Shown one piece after another: positions 45,877 to 53,710 of a stretch of 58,983 nucleotides of DNA. The notes under the pieces were generated by a model. The model worked only from the letters and a program-made list of their open reading frames with translations. It was not told where the DNA came from and did no database searches. Made by a program: the position numbers and the translations under genes. The stretch is from Paraplanobispora takensis. Its GTDB lineage: Bacteria; Actinomycetota; Actinomycetes; Streptosporangiales; Streptosporangiaceae. Location of the stretch: positions 1 to 58,983 of the forward strand of contig NZ_BOOK01000023.1 in assembly GCF_016863195.1 (NCBI RefSeq), written 5' to 3'. How positions within the stretch are numbered: position 1 is the stretch's first letter; each line of letters starts with the position of its first letter.

Positions 45877-46185
45877 TCAGCCGTCCGCGGTGGCCACGAC
45901 CGTGTGATGGGTGACGGTCGTGTCGTAGTCGATCAGCACCGCCCTGGCCTCCGGTTCGACGACGGCGGCTGTGAGGTCGGGGCCGGCGAAGTCCCGTATC
46001 GCCTCCGGCGACTCCCACAGGGTCACCACCTGGATCTCGACGTGGCTGCCGTCGCGCCGCAGCAGGTAGGCGCCGCGGTGCCCGCCGGCGCCCCGCAGGG
46101 CGGGCAGGACCGAACGGACGAAGTGCCGTTCGTAGGCGTCCGCGCCCTCGGGCGTCGCGGTCGCGCACCAGATCCGGGCGATCAC
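45877..46185 (-). CDS. antibiotic-biosynthesis-monooxygenase-like (ABM fold) protein
   Basis: A 102-aa dimeric alpha/beta-barrel type protein. The sequence IARIWCATATPEGADAYERHF, then GAYLLRRDGSHVEIQVVTLWESPEAIRDF follows the ABM/heme-degrading-like pattern. No conserved catalytic residue can be named. GTG at 46185 overlaps the upstream nuclease stop as GTGA; a second GTG one codon earlier is possible. Coupling to a nuclease gene is unusual and its meaning is unclear. Confidence 0.7.
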   Translation of the reverse strand: MIARIWCATATPEGADAYERHFVRSVLPALRGAGGHRGAYLLRRDGSHVEIQVVTLWESPEAIRDFAGPDLTAAVVEPEARAVLIDYDTTVTHHTVVATADG

Positions 46186-46901
46186 CACGCCTCCCCCGCC
46201 GGCTCGTGGCCCTCCTGCGCCCGCCGGCCGCCGCGCAGCCGGGCCAGCCAGGCCGGTGCGGATCCACGGCCGGAGCCGAGACGGTAGGCGCCCAGCAGCC
46301 AGTCGGCCAGCCGGTCCCGGTCGATGACGACCACGTCGTGCTCGCGTGCCGTAGCGGCGGCCTGCGCGCTGAGGCGGTTGGAGGTCACGAAGACCCCCCG
46401 GTGGCCGCGGTACGGCCGGGACTGCAACGCGCCCACGAAGTCGCGCACCGCGCCGGGGCCGACCGGCCGCGTGTAGTGCTTGCACTGGACCGCGTAGGCC
46501 CGGCCGCCCGGCGCGACCCCGCACACGTCCACGCCCCCGTCCCCGGCCCCGCCGACGACGCGGACCCGGCCGAAGCCGTCACGCCGCAGCAGCTCGGCCG
46601 TCAGCTCCTCGAACCGGCGCGGGTCCAGCCGGTCCGGTCCCACGCGCAGCAGCGCGTCCCTGCGGTAGGCCGCACCCATCCGGCGCACCACCAGGACGGC
46701 GGCGGCCAGCGCGACCGCGAGCCCGGCGGCGACGCCGAGCACCACCGCCCAGGGCGGGGACGGGACCTGCGGCAGTGCGGGCACCGCGACGACGACGGCC
46801 GCCGGGACGAGCAGCCACGCCGGGCCGGGCCGGGTCCTCTTCCGGCTCCGCCGGGCGGTGCGCCCGCGCGCCGCCGATCCTGGTGATCTGCGCCTCGCCA
46901 T
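46182..46901 (-). CDS. membrane-anchored Mrr-type restriction endonuclease-like protein
   Basis: A 239-aa protein: a basic N-terminal tail (MARRRSP... with RTARRSRKRTRP), two hydrophobic segments (about residues 28-48 and 52-72), then an Mrr/restriction-endonuclease domain. Catalytic pattern: RFEELTAELLRRDGF, GDGGVDVCGV (Asp), AYAVQCKHYTR (Q-x-K), then GVFVTSNRLSAQA. Such proteins cut or bind DNA at the membrane and are found in defence and housekeeping settings. ATG follows GGAGGTC. It is 46 nt downstream of the RNA ligase gene on the same strand and overlaps the ABM gene. Confidence 0.85.
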   Translation of the reverse strand: MARRRSPGSAARGRTARRSRKRTRPGPAWLLVPAAVVVAVPALPQVPSPPWAVVLGVAAGLAVALAAAVLVVRRMGAAYRRDALLRVGPDRLDPRRFEELTAELLRRDGFGRVRVVGGAGDGGVDVCGVAPGGRAYAVQCKHYTRPVGPGAVRDFVGALQSRPYRGHRGVFVTSNRLSAQAAATAREHDVVVIDRDRLADWLLGAYRLGSGRGSAPAWLARLRGGRRAQEGHEPAGEAW

Positions 46902-46947
46902 CGAGACCTCCGAAAAGGAGACGGGGAAGATGCGCCGAGTGTGAACC

Positions 46948-47904
46948 TCACCCCCGACAGAATCCACCGGCCCGGGCCCGCGCCGCGCCGCGGACGGCCG
47001 CCTGCAGCCGGCTCTCATCCTCGCCGAGGGCCGTCACGGCCGCCGGGAAGGCCATGGACAGCTCCACCATGACGTCGAGAACCACCTCGTCCAAGAGCGC
47101 CTCGATGGCGGACGGTCCCACCTTGGACCGCGCGCCGGCCAGTCTCGGCTCGTTGACCATCGCATGGGCGATACGGCTCAGCTCCTCGAAGGTGAGGAAC
47201 ACGTGCGGATCCCAGGGACGGCTGCGGTCGAAGCGCTGTTCGTCGAACTCCTCGATCTTCCGTTTGAGAGCCGGGCGGTGCGCGGGGGCCAGCGGGGCGT
47301 CCGGCCGGAGCACGAGCCCTTCGGCCAGGTTGCCGGGCAGGTCCGGCAGCCCGAGCGCCCTCGGCAGGCGGGTGGGGAAGCGGACCGGCAGGGCGTCGAT
47401 CTCCGGCAGACCTCCCCTGGCGAGGAGCGGAACGACGTCGAGACCGGCCTCGGCGGCGATCGCGGCGACGTCGGCGTACGGGAGGAAGACTCCGGGGTCG
47501 TCCGGATCCTCGTGCCGCAGCACGTCGAAGAGCGCGAAGCGGATCTCCGGGCTGTACCACACCCCCGTCTGGACCGGGGCCGCGCCCGGCGCCGGCGGGA
47601 CCCCGGGGTGCGGGTAGTGGCCGCCGTACAGCTCGCCGTAGACGCGCACCGCCGCACCGCCGCGGGTCAGAGCGGCCTCACCCGCCCCGGCGAAGGCCGA
47701 GCGCAGGAGCTGCCAGCCGAAGAAGGGCTCGTCCTCTCGCAGCCATGCCTTGCGCTTGCCCACGGACAGGTTCCGGCCGTCATAGGCGATCACCATCTGG
47801 GCGCCGTGGAGTTTCTCCGTCGCCACCCATTCCCGGTGGCTGCGGACGGCCGCCGTGCCGGGTGATCCGATCACGGGGATCTTGGGGTAGGCGAGATGGT
47901 GCAT
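46948..47904 (-). CDS. Rnl2-like RNA ligase family protein
   Basis: A 318-aa nucleotidyltransferase-superfamily ligase. Motif I is ATEKLHGAQMV with the adenylated lysine at residue 31 (KxxG as KLHG); motif III region RVYGELYGGHYP; IIIa IRFALFDVL; motif IV NLAEGLVLRPD; motif V ALKRKIEEFDE. All five motifs are in order and intact, so ATP-dependent formation of a covalent lysyl-AMP is expected; sealing of RNA (or RNA in a nicked duplex) is the family role. The ~100-residue C-terminal helical part is variable in the family. It is followed by the Mrr-type nuclease gene, and upstream is a divergent MarR gene. Confidence 0.87.
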   Translation of the reverse strand: MHHLAYPKIPVIGSPGTAAVRSHREWVATEKLHGAQMVIAYDGRNLSVGKRKAWLREDEPFFGWQLLRSAFAGAGEAALTRGGAAVRVYGELYGGHYPHPGVPPAPGAAPVQTGVWYSPEIRFALFDVLRHEDPDDPGVFLPYADVAAIAAEAGLDVVPLLARGGLPEIDALPVRFPTRLPRALGLPDLPGNLAEGLVLRPDAPLAPAHRPALKRKIEEFDEQRFDRSRPWDPHVFLTFEELSRIAHAMVNEPRLAGARSKVGPSAIEALLDEVVLDVMVELSMAFPAAVTALGEDESRLQAAVRGAARARAGGFCRG

Positions 47905-48022
47905 CGGAGCAGTATCACCGGTCCGGCGCAGGCGGGCATCCGAATATCGGGGCGCGCGGCCGTACCTCCCGCCGGGCGAACCCGGCAGCCGTGGCCCGGC
48001 GTGGTTTGCGCCGCCGGATCAG

Positions 48023-48043
48023 ATGGTTGTACGGTCGAACCAT
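48023..48043. promoter_or_regulatory. operator and leaderless promoter of the first MarR gene
   Basis: ATGGTT (48023-48028) and AACCAT (48038-48043) are perfect 6-bp arms of a 21-bp imperfect palindrome covering the MarR start codon. TACGGT (48030-48035) is a -10 placed so that transcription should begin at the A of the ATG. It resembles the larger palindrome of the second MarR gene (shared half ATGGTTGT). Confidence 0.55.
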
Positions 48044-48470
48044 GTCCTCAGAGGCGGCAGACCTGCAGGAAGCGGTGGCCCGGTTCGTCCGGGCCTTCGG
48101 CCTGCACCAGCCGGACCGCACCCCCTGCGGCACCCCCGTCCCGGTCTCCGAGGCGCACGCACTGGGCGAACTGGCCCGCGAGGGGGAGCTGCGGCAGGTC
48201 GAGCTCGTGCACCGGCTGCGCCTGGAGAAGAGCACCACCAGCCGCATCGTCGCCCAGCTGGTACGGCGGGGCTGGGCCGAACGGGCCGCCGCGCCCGGCG
48301 ACGGCCGCGGGGTCCTGCTGCGGCTGACGGCCGAGGGTCGCCTGGCGGCCGAGCGCCTGGCCGAGGCCCGCCGGGTCCGCTTCGACACCGCGCTGGAGCG
48401 CGTCCCCACCGGTGAACGCGAGGCGATCCTGCACGCCCTCGCCGTCCTCACCAAGGCCGTCGGCGAGTAG
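48042..48470 (+). CDS. MarR family transcriptional regulator
   Basis: A 142-aa winged-helix regulator: SEAHALGELAREGELRQVELVHRLRLEKSTTSRIVAQLVRRGWAER is the helix-turn-helix, followed by the wing APGDGRGVLLRLTAEG and the dimerising C-terminal helix. No Shine-Dalgarno precedes the ATG and the -10 is 6 nt away, pointing to a leaderless mRNA. Divergent from the RNA ligase gene across 137 bp, but the palindrome lies at the MarR start, so control of the ligase is not established. Confidence 0.9.
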   Translation: MSSEAADLQEAVARFVRAFGLHQPDRTPCGTPVPVSEAHALGELAREGELRQVELVHRLRLEKSTTSRIVAQLVRRGWAERAAAPGDGRGVLLRLTAEGRLAAERLAEARRVRFDTALERVPTGEREAILHALAVLTKAVGE

Positions 48471-48482
48471 GGCGGCGGGCGC

Positions 48483-49487
48483 CTACCGCCGGACGACGCA
48501 GGAGGGCCGGGTCCGGAGCCGGTAGGAGACGGCGGCGACGGCCAGCGCCCACCCGTATCCGGCGAACGCCAGCGAGGCCGCCCCGCCGAGTCCGAGCAGT
48601 CCCCCTCCGCCGTCGTGCCGCAGGACGCCGACGGCGGCCAGGACCAGGCTGCCCGTGCCGTACAGCGCGAGAGTCGGAGCCACCAGCCAGACCGGCACCA
48701 GCGGCAGGAACCGGGGCACCCGCCTGCCGGCGAACCACGGCGTCCAGCGGGGGAAGACCACGCCCCACGGCCGGACCAGCCCCAGCAGCAGGAAGACCGC
48801 CAGCGCGATGCCGCAGACGAGGGCGGCGAGCGCGTACCAGGGCGGCCGGTACCCGCCGGGCTCGATCCCGGGATGGCCGGCCGCGCCGAGGGTGTGCAGC
48901 GTCAGGTAGGGAAGGAACGCGCAACAGCCGGCGTAGGCGGCCCGCAGCACCGCGGGCGGCGCCGCGCGCGCCTCCGGATACCGCAGCCCCGCCGTCTCCG
49001 GCGCGTGCGCGCGGCCGCATCGCGCGCAGCGGCCGGCCGTACGGCGGGCGTGCGACAGCGCGGTGGCCGCGAACAGCGCTCCGACGGCGGCCAGGCACAG
49101 CCGTTCGCCGAAGGTCACCCAGTCGCTGTCACCGTCGACGCTGCGGACCGAACCGGTCAGCACCAGTTCGACCAGGTTCAGCAGGACCCAGCAGCTGCCC
49201 GTCAGGGCGAGCGCGGCCACGGCCCAGGCGCCGGCCGTCACGGCCCGGGGCGGCACCCGACGTCCCCACGGGCGCACCGCGGCGACCGCGACGACGGACC
49301 CGGCCAGCAGGACCCCGGCACCCGGCCAGGTGAGATCCGGCAGGCCGACGTCCGGCAGGCCGAGGAACGAGCGGTATCCCGCCAGCGCGGCCACCACGAG
49401 GGCGACGCCGTACACGGCGGCCAGCCCGCCGGCGGCGTATCCCGCCCACGACGGCCATCTTCGCCACCCACTCAGTGAATCCGCCAT
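48483..49487 (-). CDS. multi-pass membrane protein of unknown function
   Basis: A 334-aa protein with about eight hydrophobic segments, the first at residues 16-36. A cytoplasmic-looking loop near residue 160 carries CARCGRAH, a single CxxC that could bind zinc with a partner. Arg/Pro-rich loops separate the helices. I do not recognise a named family. Convergent with the MarR gene (12-bp gap). Confidence 0.7.
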   Translation of the reverse strand: MADSLSGWRRWPSWAGYAAGGLAAVYGVALVVAALAGYRSFLGLPDVGLPDLTWPGAGVLLAGSVVAVAAVRPWGRRVPPRAVTAGAWAVAALALTGSCWVLLNLVELVLTGSVRSVDGDSDWVTFGERLCLAAVGALFAATALSHARRTAGRCARCGRAHAPETAGLRYPEARAAPPAVLRAAYAGCCAFLPYLTLHTLGAAGHPGIEPGGYRPPWYALAALVCGIALAVFLLLGLVRPWGVVFPRWTPWFAGRRVPRFLPLVPVWLVAPTLALYGTGSLVLAAVGVLRHDGGGGLLGLGGAASLAFAGYGWALAVAAVSYRLRTRPSCVVRR

Positions 49488-49593
49488 CCGGACTCCCCCG
49501 GCATCGTGATCGGACTTCTCCGCAGGAGTCTGTCCCGCCGGGGCTTTGATCTCGCTGAGAGACGCTGAGAGCCCGCTCAGCGACGGATCTCCC

Positions 49594-49609
49594 CGGGGCC
49601 GCGGCCCCG
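49594..49609 (-). terminator. possible stem-loop after the pyridoxamine-oxidase-like gene
   Basis: CGGGGCCGCGGCCCCG, a fully self-complementary 16-mer 14 nt beyond the stop of the 49624-50088 gene. A hairpin would need a small loop within the GC core, so this is a weak call. Confidence 0.35.
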
Positions 49610-49623
49610 CCGGGCCTCACCGG

Positions 49624-50088
49624 TCACGCGGGGCGCCGCCACGCCGCCTTGAGTGTGCCGAGCCGCCAGGGCGTCAGCCTGAGCACGGTGACGCGCTCGT
49701 CCCGGTGGTCCTCGACGCCCATGATGCGCGGGTCGTAGCCGAGCGGCTCGCCGGCGTCCGCGAACAGGTCCCAGACCTTCCTCCTGGTCGCCTCGTCGTC
49801 GGCGAAGGCCGCCTCGCACTCGGCCACCGCCACCTCCTGGGCCGGGTCCCAGTACGAGCACGACGCGTACGGGCGGTGCGACAGGTGCGCCACCTTGGGC
49901 GAGGCGGGCCGGGTGAACACCCATCCGACGACGCCGTCGCCGGTCCGCTCCCAGTACGGATGCACGACACGCGAGCGCGGCCGGCCGCGGCCGTCCACGG
50001 TGGCGAGGCTGCACCACACGATGCGGTGGGCGATCCCGACGAACTCCTCGAGCAGCCCGGCGGGCGGAATGCTAGAATTCACAACCAT
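49624..50088 (-). CDS. pyridoxamine 5'-phosphate oxidase-family (FMN-binding split-barrel) protein
   Basis: A 154-aa split-barrel protein. IVWCSLATVDGRGRPRSRVVHPYWE is the usual first strand pair, then VGWVFTRPASPKVAHLSHRPYASCSYWDP and a C-terminal VTVLRLTPWRL. Members bind FMN, F420 or haem; cofactor and substrate are unknown here. The ATG at 50088 overlaps head-to-head with the ATG of the divergent MarR gene inside a 34-bp palindrome; a -10 TAGGAT lies 8 nt upstream, implying a leaderless mRNA. A GTG two codons later is an alternative start. Confidence 0.83.
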   Translation of the reverse strand: MVVNSSIPPAGLLEEFVGIAHRIVWCSLATVDGRGRPRSRVVHPYWERTGDGVVGWVFTRPASPKVAHLSHRPYASCSYWDPAQEVAVAECEAAFADDEATRRKVWDLFADAGEPLGYDPRIMGVEDHRDERVTVLRLTPWRLGTLKAAWRRPA

Positions 50089-50104
50089 GGTTGTGCATCC
50101 TAGC
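50071..50104. promoter_or_regulatory. 34-bp palindrome carrying two divergent leaderless promoters and both start codons
   Basis: The centre CACAACCATGGTTGTG (50079-50094 region) is a perfect 16-bp palindrome; flanks GCTAGAATT and GCATCCTAGC extend the symmetry with two mismatched positions per arm. Plus strand: -10 TAGAAT (50073-50078), 8 nt, ATG (50087). Minus strand: -10 TAGGAT, 8 nt, ATG (50088). The two start codons overlap in one CATG. Presumed MarR operator. Confidence 0.85.
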
Positions 50105-50569
50105 GCGGAGACCCTCGATCTGTCTCTGGTGGCCCTGTTCGCCGGTTGGGCCATGACGGAGGAGGTGCAACGCCGCCTGGCGGGCGACGGCTTCGACGGC
50201 CTGCGCTTCAACGACGGCGTGATCATCCAGCATCTCCTGCGGGCCCCGCTGTCCGTCACCGCCCTGGCCGAGCGCATGGGCGTCACCCAGCAGGCGGCCT
50301 CCAAGGCCGCCGGCGACATGGAACGCCGCGGCCTGCTCACCCGCGAGCCCGCACCCGGCGACGCCCGCACCCGGCTGCTCCGCCTGACCCCGCACGCCGC
50401 GGCCGCCGTCGAGGCGGCCCGCGCCCGGCGCGCCGCGCTGGACGCAGAACTCGCCGAACGCTTCGGCGCGGACCGGATCGCCGAGACCCGCGCGGTGCTC
50501 GCGGCCGTCCTCGCCCACCTCGACCACGACGACGCCATCCGCAACCGCCGGGTCCGCCCGCCCGTCTGA
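50087..50569 (+). CDS. MarR family transcriptional regulator (second)
   Basis: A 160-aa winged-helix protein: LRFNDGVIIQHLLRAPLSVTALAERMGVTQQAASKAAGDMERRGLLTREP is the DNA-binding core, followed by the wing GDARTRLLRLTPHA and a long C-terminal helix. ATG at 50087 is 8 nt from the -10 and has no Shine-Dalgarno, so translation is probably leaderless. It very likely represses itself and the divergent split-barrel gene through the shared palindrome. Confidence 0.9.
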   Translation: MVVHPSAETLDLSLVALFAGWAMTEEVQRRLAGDGFDGLRFNDGVIIQHLLRAPLSVTALAERMGVTQQAASKAAGDMERRGLLTREPAPGDARTRLLRLTPHAAAAVEAARARRAALDAELAERFGADRIAETRAVLAAVLAHLDHDDAIRNRRVRPPV

Positions 50570-50610
50570 CCGCCGCCCCGCGCCCGGCAATTCCTCCCCG
50601 GGGCGGGCGT

Positions 50611-51567
50611 TCAGCGGAACAGGCCGGCGTTCTCGGCCGCCCAGTCGCCGAAACCGCGGGGCGGCCGGCCGATGATCTCGCGCACGGACGGCCGCTGGTC
50701 GAGTGTCCACCGGGTGAGCTCGGCGAACCGCGCGCCGTACTCCCGCAGGGCGTACAGCGTCACCTCGATGCCGCCGTCCGGCCAGCCGCGGCGCCGCCAG
50801 CGTGCGCGGCCCACCTCGGGCGGCAGGTCGACGGCGGCGATGTCGCATCCGATGGCCTCGGCGATGGCGGCCACGCGCGAGCGGGTGGCGATCGGCGGCC
50901 CGACCGCCTCGAGAACGGCACCGGCGTGCTCGCCGGTACGCAGCGCCGCCACGGCCACGGCGGCCAGGTCGTCCTCGTGGATGAAGGGATAACAGCCGTC
51001 GTTCAGGAAGGCCTCGCGCACGGTCCGCTCGCTGCGGATCGTGTCCGGCCAGTCCGAGCCCGTGGCCGGGTAGGTCCCCTCGATCATCGCCCCCATCACC
51101 GCCGACGGGCGGATGTGGGTCCACTCCATGCCCGAGCGTTCGACGGCCCGCTCTATGGCCAGCCAGAACCACGTCTCCGGCGGGTAGGCCTGCTCGTACT
51201 CCGGCCCGTGCGAGGACAGCACGACGATCCGCCGCACACCGGCGTCCCCGGCGATCGCCAGCGCGTCCGGCGCCGTCGCCGGTACGGCCCCGGCGAGGAA
51301 GACGCCGTCGACCCCGGCGAAGACCTCGGCGTGCTCCGCCGGCCGGGTGATGGACCCCTCGGCGACCTCGGCCCCTTCGGGCCAGCCGTCCGTCTGGCCG
51401 GGCTCGGCCAGCACCCGCACCCGGTCTCCGGCGGCCAGCAGCTGCCGCGCCAGGCTCCGTCCGACGATCCCCGTGGGACTGCTGCCCGCGTCCTTCCTGG
51501 CGCCGACGGCGGTCAGCAGATGCGCGAGGGGCTGCGACGCGCCCGTGACCCGCTCGATTCCACCCAT
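50611..51567 (-). CDS. NmrA-like NAD(P)-binding protein with altered glycine motif
   Basis: A 318-aa atypical short-chain dehydrogenase-fold protein. Conserved blocks include GVDGVFLAGAVPA, RIVVLSSHGPEYEQ, MEWTHIRPSAVMGAM and the C-terminal GRPPRGFGDWAAENAGLF. The N-terminus is odd: in place of VTGATGxxG it reads SSPTGIVGRSLARQLLAAG after about 30 residues lacking the first beta strand pattern. Either an N-terminal sequence change has altered NAD(P) binding or the protein is a sensor-like member. ATG at 51567 follows GGAGGG. Convergent with the second MarR gene. Confidence 0.78.
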   Translation of the reverse strand: MGGIERVTGASQPLAHLLTAVGARKDAGSSPTGIVGRSLARQLLAAGDRVRVLAEPGQTDGWPEGAEVAEGSITRPAEHAEVFAGVDGVFLAGAVPATAPDALAIAGDAGVRRIVVLSSHGPEYEQAYPPETWFWLAIERAVERSGMEWTHIRPSAVMGAMIEGTYPATGSDWPDTIRSERTVREAFLNDGCYPFIHEDDLAAVAVAALRTGEHAGAVLEAVGPPIATRSRVAAIAEAIGCDIAAVDLPPEVGRARWRRRGWPDGGIEVTLYALREYGARFAELTRWTLDQRPSVREIIGRPPRGFGDWAAENAGLFR

Positions 51568-51739
51568 GGCAAGACCCTCCAGTGCGAAAGTGGAGATCTT
51601 GCGCCGCCCGCGGTGACCGCCGGGAGGTTGCGGATCCAGATCACCCGACACTACCAGCCCCCGCGCCGGGGAACACGGCGCCGCAGATCCGGCGGCCGCG
51701 GCCGGGTGCCGCCGTCGCCGCCGGATCCCGGCCGTGATC

Positions 51740-52153
51740 TCAGGAAGCCCCGGGAGCGGCCAGACGGGTCGCGCAGCCCAGGCGGCGGCCCGTCTGCACG
51801 AGGCTCTCGGCGAACGCCCGCCGCGTCCTGCCGGCGAAGCCGATGAAGAAGCGGTTGGCCGGCGGCACGCCCCACCGCATCCCCTGCGCGACGTTGAAGA
51901 CCCGGTGCACGAGCAGCGCGCCCCGGGGGTGCGGTTCGACGCTCCACTCGCCCCGGTACCACCAGCCGCCCTGGAAGGAGACGGTGTGGCCGACGACCTC
52001 GACGGCGGAGGTGTGCCCGGGCAGATCCTCGACGGTGAAGCGGCCGGTGCGCCTGCCGTCGGGCAGGAGCATGCCGGCCAGGTCGTCGAAGACCACGGCG
52101 ACCGGCGCCTCGACGATTCCGGCGACCTCGGTGATCAGCTTCTTCCCCTTCAC
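51740..52153 (-). CDS. SRPBCC (START-like) domain protein
   Basis: A 137-aa helix-grip protein. VKGKKLITEVAGIVEAPVAVVFDDL is the first strand-helix unit and GGWWYRGEWSVEPHPRGALLVHRVFNVA the central sheet, ending in a long amphipathic helix (RFFIGFAGRTRRAFAESLV). These proteins bind hydrophobic ligands. GTG at 52153 is chosen as family start; the Shine-Dalgarno is weak. A PadR gene lies 205 bp upstream on the same strand, behind a terminator. Confidence 0.75.
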   Translation of the reverse strand: MKGKKLITEVAGIVEAPVAVVFDDLAGMLLPDGRRTGRFTVEDLPGHTSAVEVVGHTVSFQGGWWYRGEWSVEPHPRGALLVHRVFNVAQGMRWGVPPANRFFIGFAGRTRRAFAESLVQTGRRLGCATRLAAPGAS

Positions 52154-52320
52154 CGTGCCGCTCCGGCGTCCGGGCCGGGGGCGGGCTCGGTGGAGCCCTC
52201 GACGCGGCCCGGCGGGCCGGTGATCTCCGTGTTCACGGACATGGCGCGATTCCTCACGGTCGCGGCGCCTATCCTGGGGGTCGTGAGTCCAGACAGGGCG
52301 GGCGCCTTGTTCGGATGTCC

Positions 52321-52352
52321 GGCCGCCGGGGTGTTGGCGCACCCCGGCGGCC
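52321..52352 (-). terminator. stem-loop terminator after the PadR gene
   Basis: Perfect 13-bp stem GGCCGCCGGGGTG (52321-52333) and CACCCCGGCGGCC (52340-52352) with a TTGGCG loop, 6 nt beyond the PadR stop. It separates PadR from the SRPBCC gene. Confidence 0.8.
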
Positions 52353-52358
52353 CTCTTC

Positions 52359-52961
52359 TCATGGTCCGTCGAGCACCTGCGACAGCAGGTCCTGCCGGAC
52401 GGTGCCCGCCCAGTCGAGTTCCCCCGACTCCAGACGGGCGATGACGCGCCGCACCCAGGCCAGCTCGGCCTCGTTCAGCGCGCGCTCGTAGTCGACCTCG
52501 ATCATCAGGAGGTCGGGCAGGCCGTTGTCCTTCATGGCGCGCAGGTGCGCGTCCGTCCCGGCCAGCAGCCCTTCGATCGTCGCGGCCCTGGTGCGCAGAG
52601 CCCGCAGTGCGCCGGACACCGGGAGGATGCCGACGAGGGAGACGGCCGCGGTGAACGCGCGGCGGTCGGGATGGGGGGTCTCAAGGAGCGCGTGGAGCCT
52701 GCTCGCCAGCTGCCGGCGGCCCTCATCGGTGATCTCGTAGACCGTGCGCTCCGGCCGGCGCCCCTGCCTGCCGGTCTCGACCGGGACGATCAGCTCCTCA
52801 CCGGCGAGTTTCCCGACCGCGTGGTAGAGGCTCCTGGGCAGCCCCGTCACATAGTCCTTGTGCGTGTCGACGATGAAGCGGTGGAGCTCGTACGGGTGAG
52901 CGGCGCGCACCGAGAGCATGGCCAGCACGGTCAGACCGACCAGGTCGGGGCCTCGCGCCAT
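52359..52961 (-). CDS. PadR family transcriptional regulator
   Basis: A 200-aa PadR-type regulator with a winged helix (LTVLAMLSVRAAHPYELHRFI, then LPRSLYHAVGKLAGEELI and the wing RRPERTVYEITDEGRRQL) and a C-terminal dimerisation region (Vir_C-like coiled helices from about residue 95). ATG at 52961 follows AGAAAGG. A perfect 12-bp AT palindrome 17 nt upstream is a good candidate for its own operator. Confidence 0.9.
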   Translation of the reverse strand: MARGPDLVGLTVLAMLSVRAAHPYELHRFIVDTHKDYVTGLPRSLYHAVGKLAGEELIVPVETGRQGRRPERTVYEITDEGRRQLASRLHALLETPHPDRRAFTAAVSLVGILPVSGALRALRTRAATIEGLLAGTDAHLRAMKDNGLPDLLMIEVDYERALNEAELAWVRRVIARLESGELDWAGTVRQDLLSQVLDGP

Positions 52962-52977
52962 GATGGTGCCTTTCTCT

Positions 52978-52997
52978 ATATTGCAATATGCACTATA
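52978..52997 (-). promoter_or_regulatory. PadR promoter and operator
   Basis: ATATTGCAATAT (52978-52989) is a perfect palindrome, very AT-rich for this genome. On the minus strand TATAGT (52997-52992) is a good -10, so the palindrome covers the expected transcription start and could block it. Confidence 0.6.
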
Positions 52998-53041
52998 GCA
53001 GCCTGAGACCGGCCGGTCCGGAAACCGTGCGGACGCCGGTG

Positions 53042-53710
53042 TCACAGCGGCGGGGCGCTCCGCGGGCTGACGAGCCCCGACTCGTAGGCGAGGACGACGA
53101 GCTGGGCGCGGTCGCGGGCGTGCAGCTTGATCATGGCCCGGCTGACATGGGTCTTGGCGGTGGCCGGACTGATCATCATGTGCGCGGCGATCTCGTCGTT
53201 GGACAGGCCGCGGGCGACCAGGGCGACCACCTCGCGTTCCCTGGCGGTGAGGGCCTCCAGCCCGGAAGAGAAGGCCGAGGGACGCCGGGCGACGAACTCC
53301 CCGATCAGCCTGCGGGTGATCGCCGGGGACAGCAGCGCGTCCCCGCGCGCGGCGACGCGGACGCCGTACAGCAGGTCCTCCGGCTCGGTGTCCTTGACCA
53401 GGAACCCGCCGGCGCCCGCGCGCAACGCCTCGAAGACGTACTCGTCCAGGCCGTAGTTGGTCAGCATCACCACCCGCACCCCGGCCAGTTCCGGCATCGA
53501 GGCGATCCGCCGGGTCGCCTCGATGCCGTCCGTCCCGGGCATCTGGATGTCGAGGAGGACGACGTCGGGCCGGTGCCGTACGGCGAGTTCCACGGCCTGC
53601 GCCCCGTCGGCCGCCTCGGCGACCACCTCGATGTCGTCCTCGGCCTCCAGCAGGGCGCGGAACCCGGCGCGGATGAGCGCCTGGTCGTCGGCGAGCAGCA
53701 CGCGGATCAC
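53042..53710 (-). CDS. NarL/FixJ-type response regulator (second)
   Basis: A 222-aa regulator. Receiver: LLADDQALIRAG, phospho-acceptor Asp in VVLLDIQMPGTDG, VVMLTNYG (Thr) and FLVKDTEPED (Lys). Output: LTAREREVVALVARGLSNDEIAAHM, then ISPATAKTHVSRAMIKLHARDR. GTG start overlaps the kinase stop (GTGA). Targets unknown. Confidence 0.93.
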   Translation of the reverse strand: MIRVLLADDQALIRAGFRALLEAEDDIEVVAEAADGAQAVELAVRHRPDVVLLDIQMPGTDGIEATRRIASMPELAGVRVVMLTNYGLDEYVFEALRAGAGGFLVKDTEPEDLLYGVRVAARGDALLSPAITRRLIGEFVARRPSAFSSGLEALTAREREVVALVARGLSNDEIAAHMMISPATAKTHVSRAMIKLHARDRAQLVVLAYESGLVSPRSAPPL

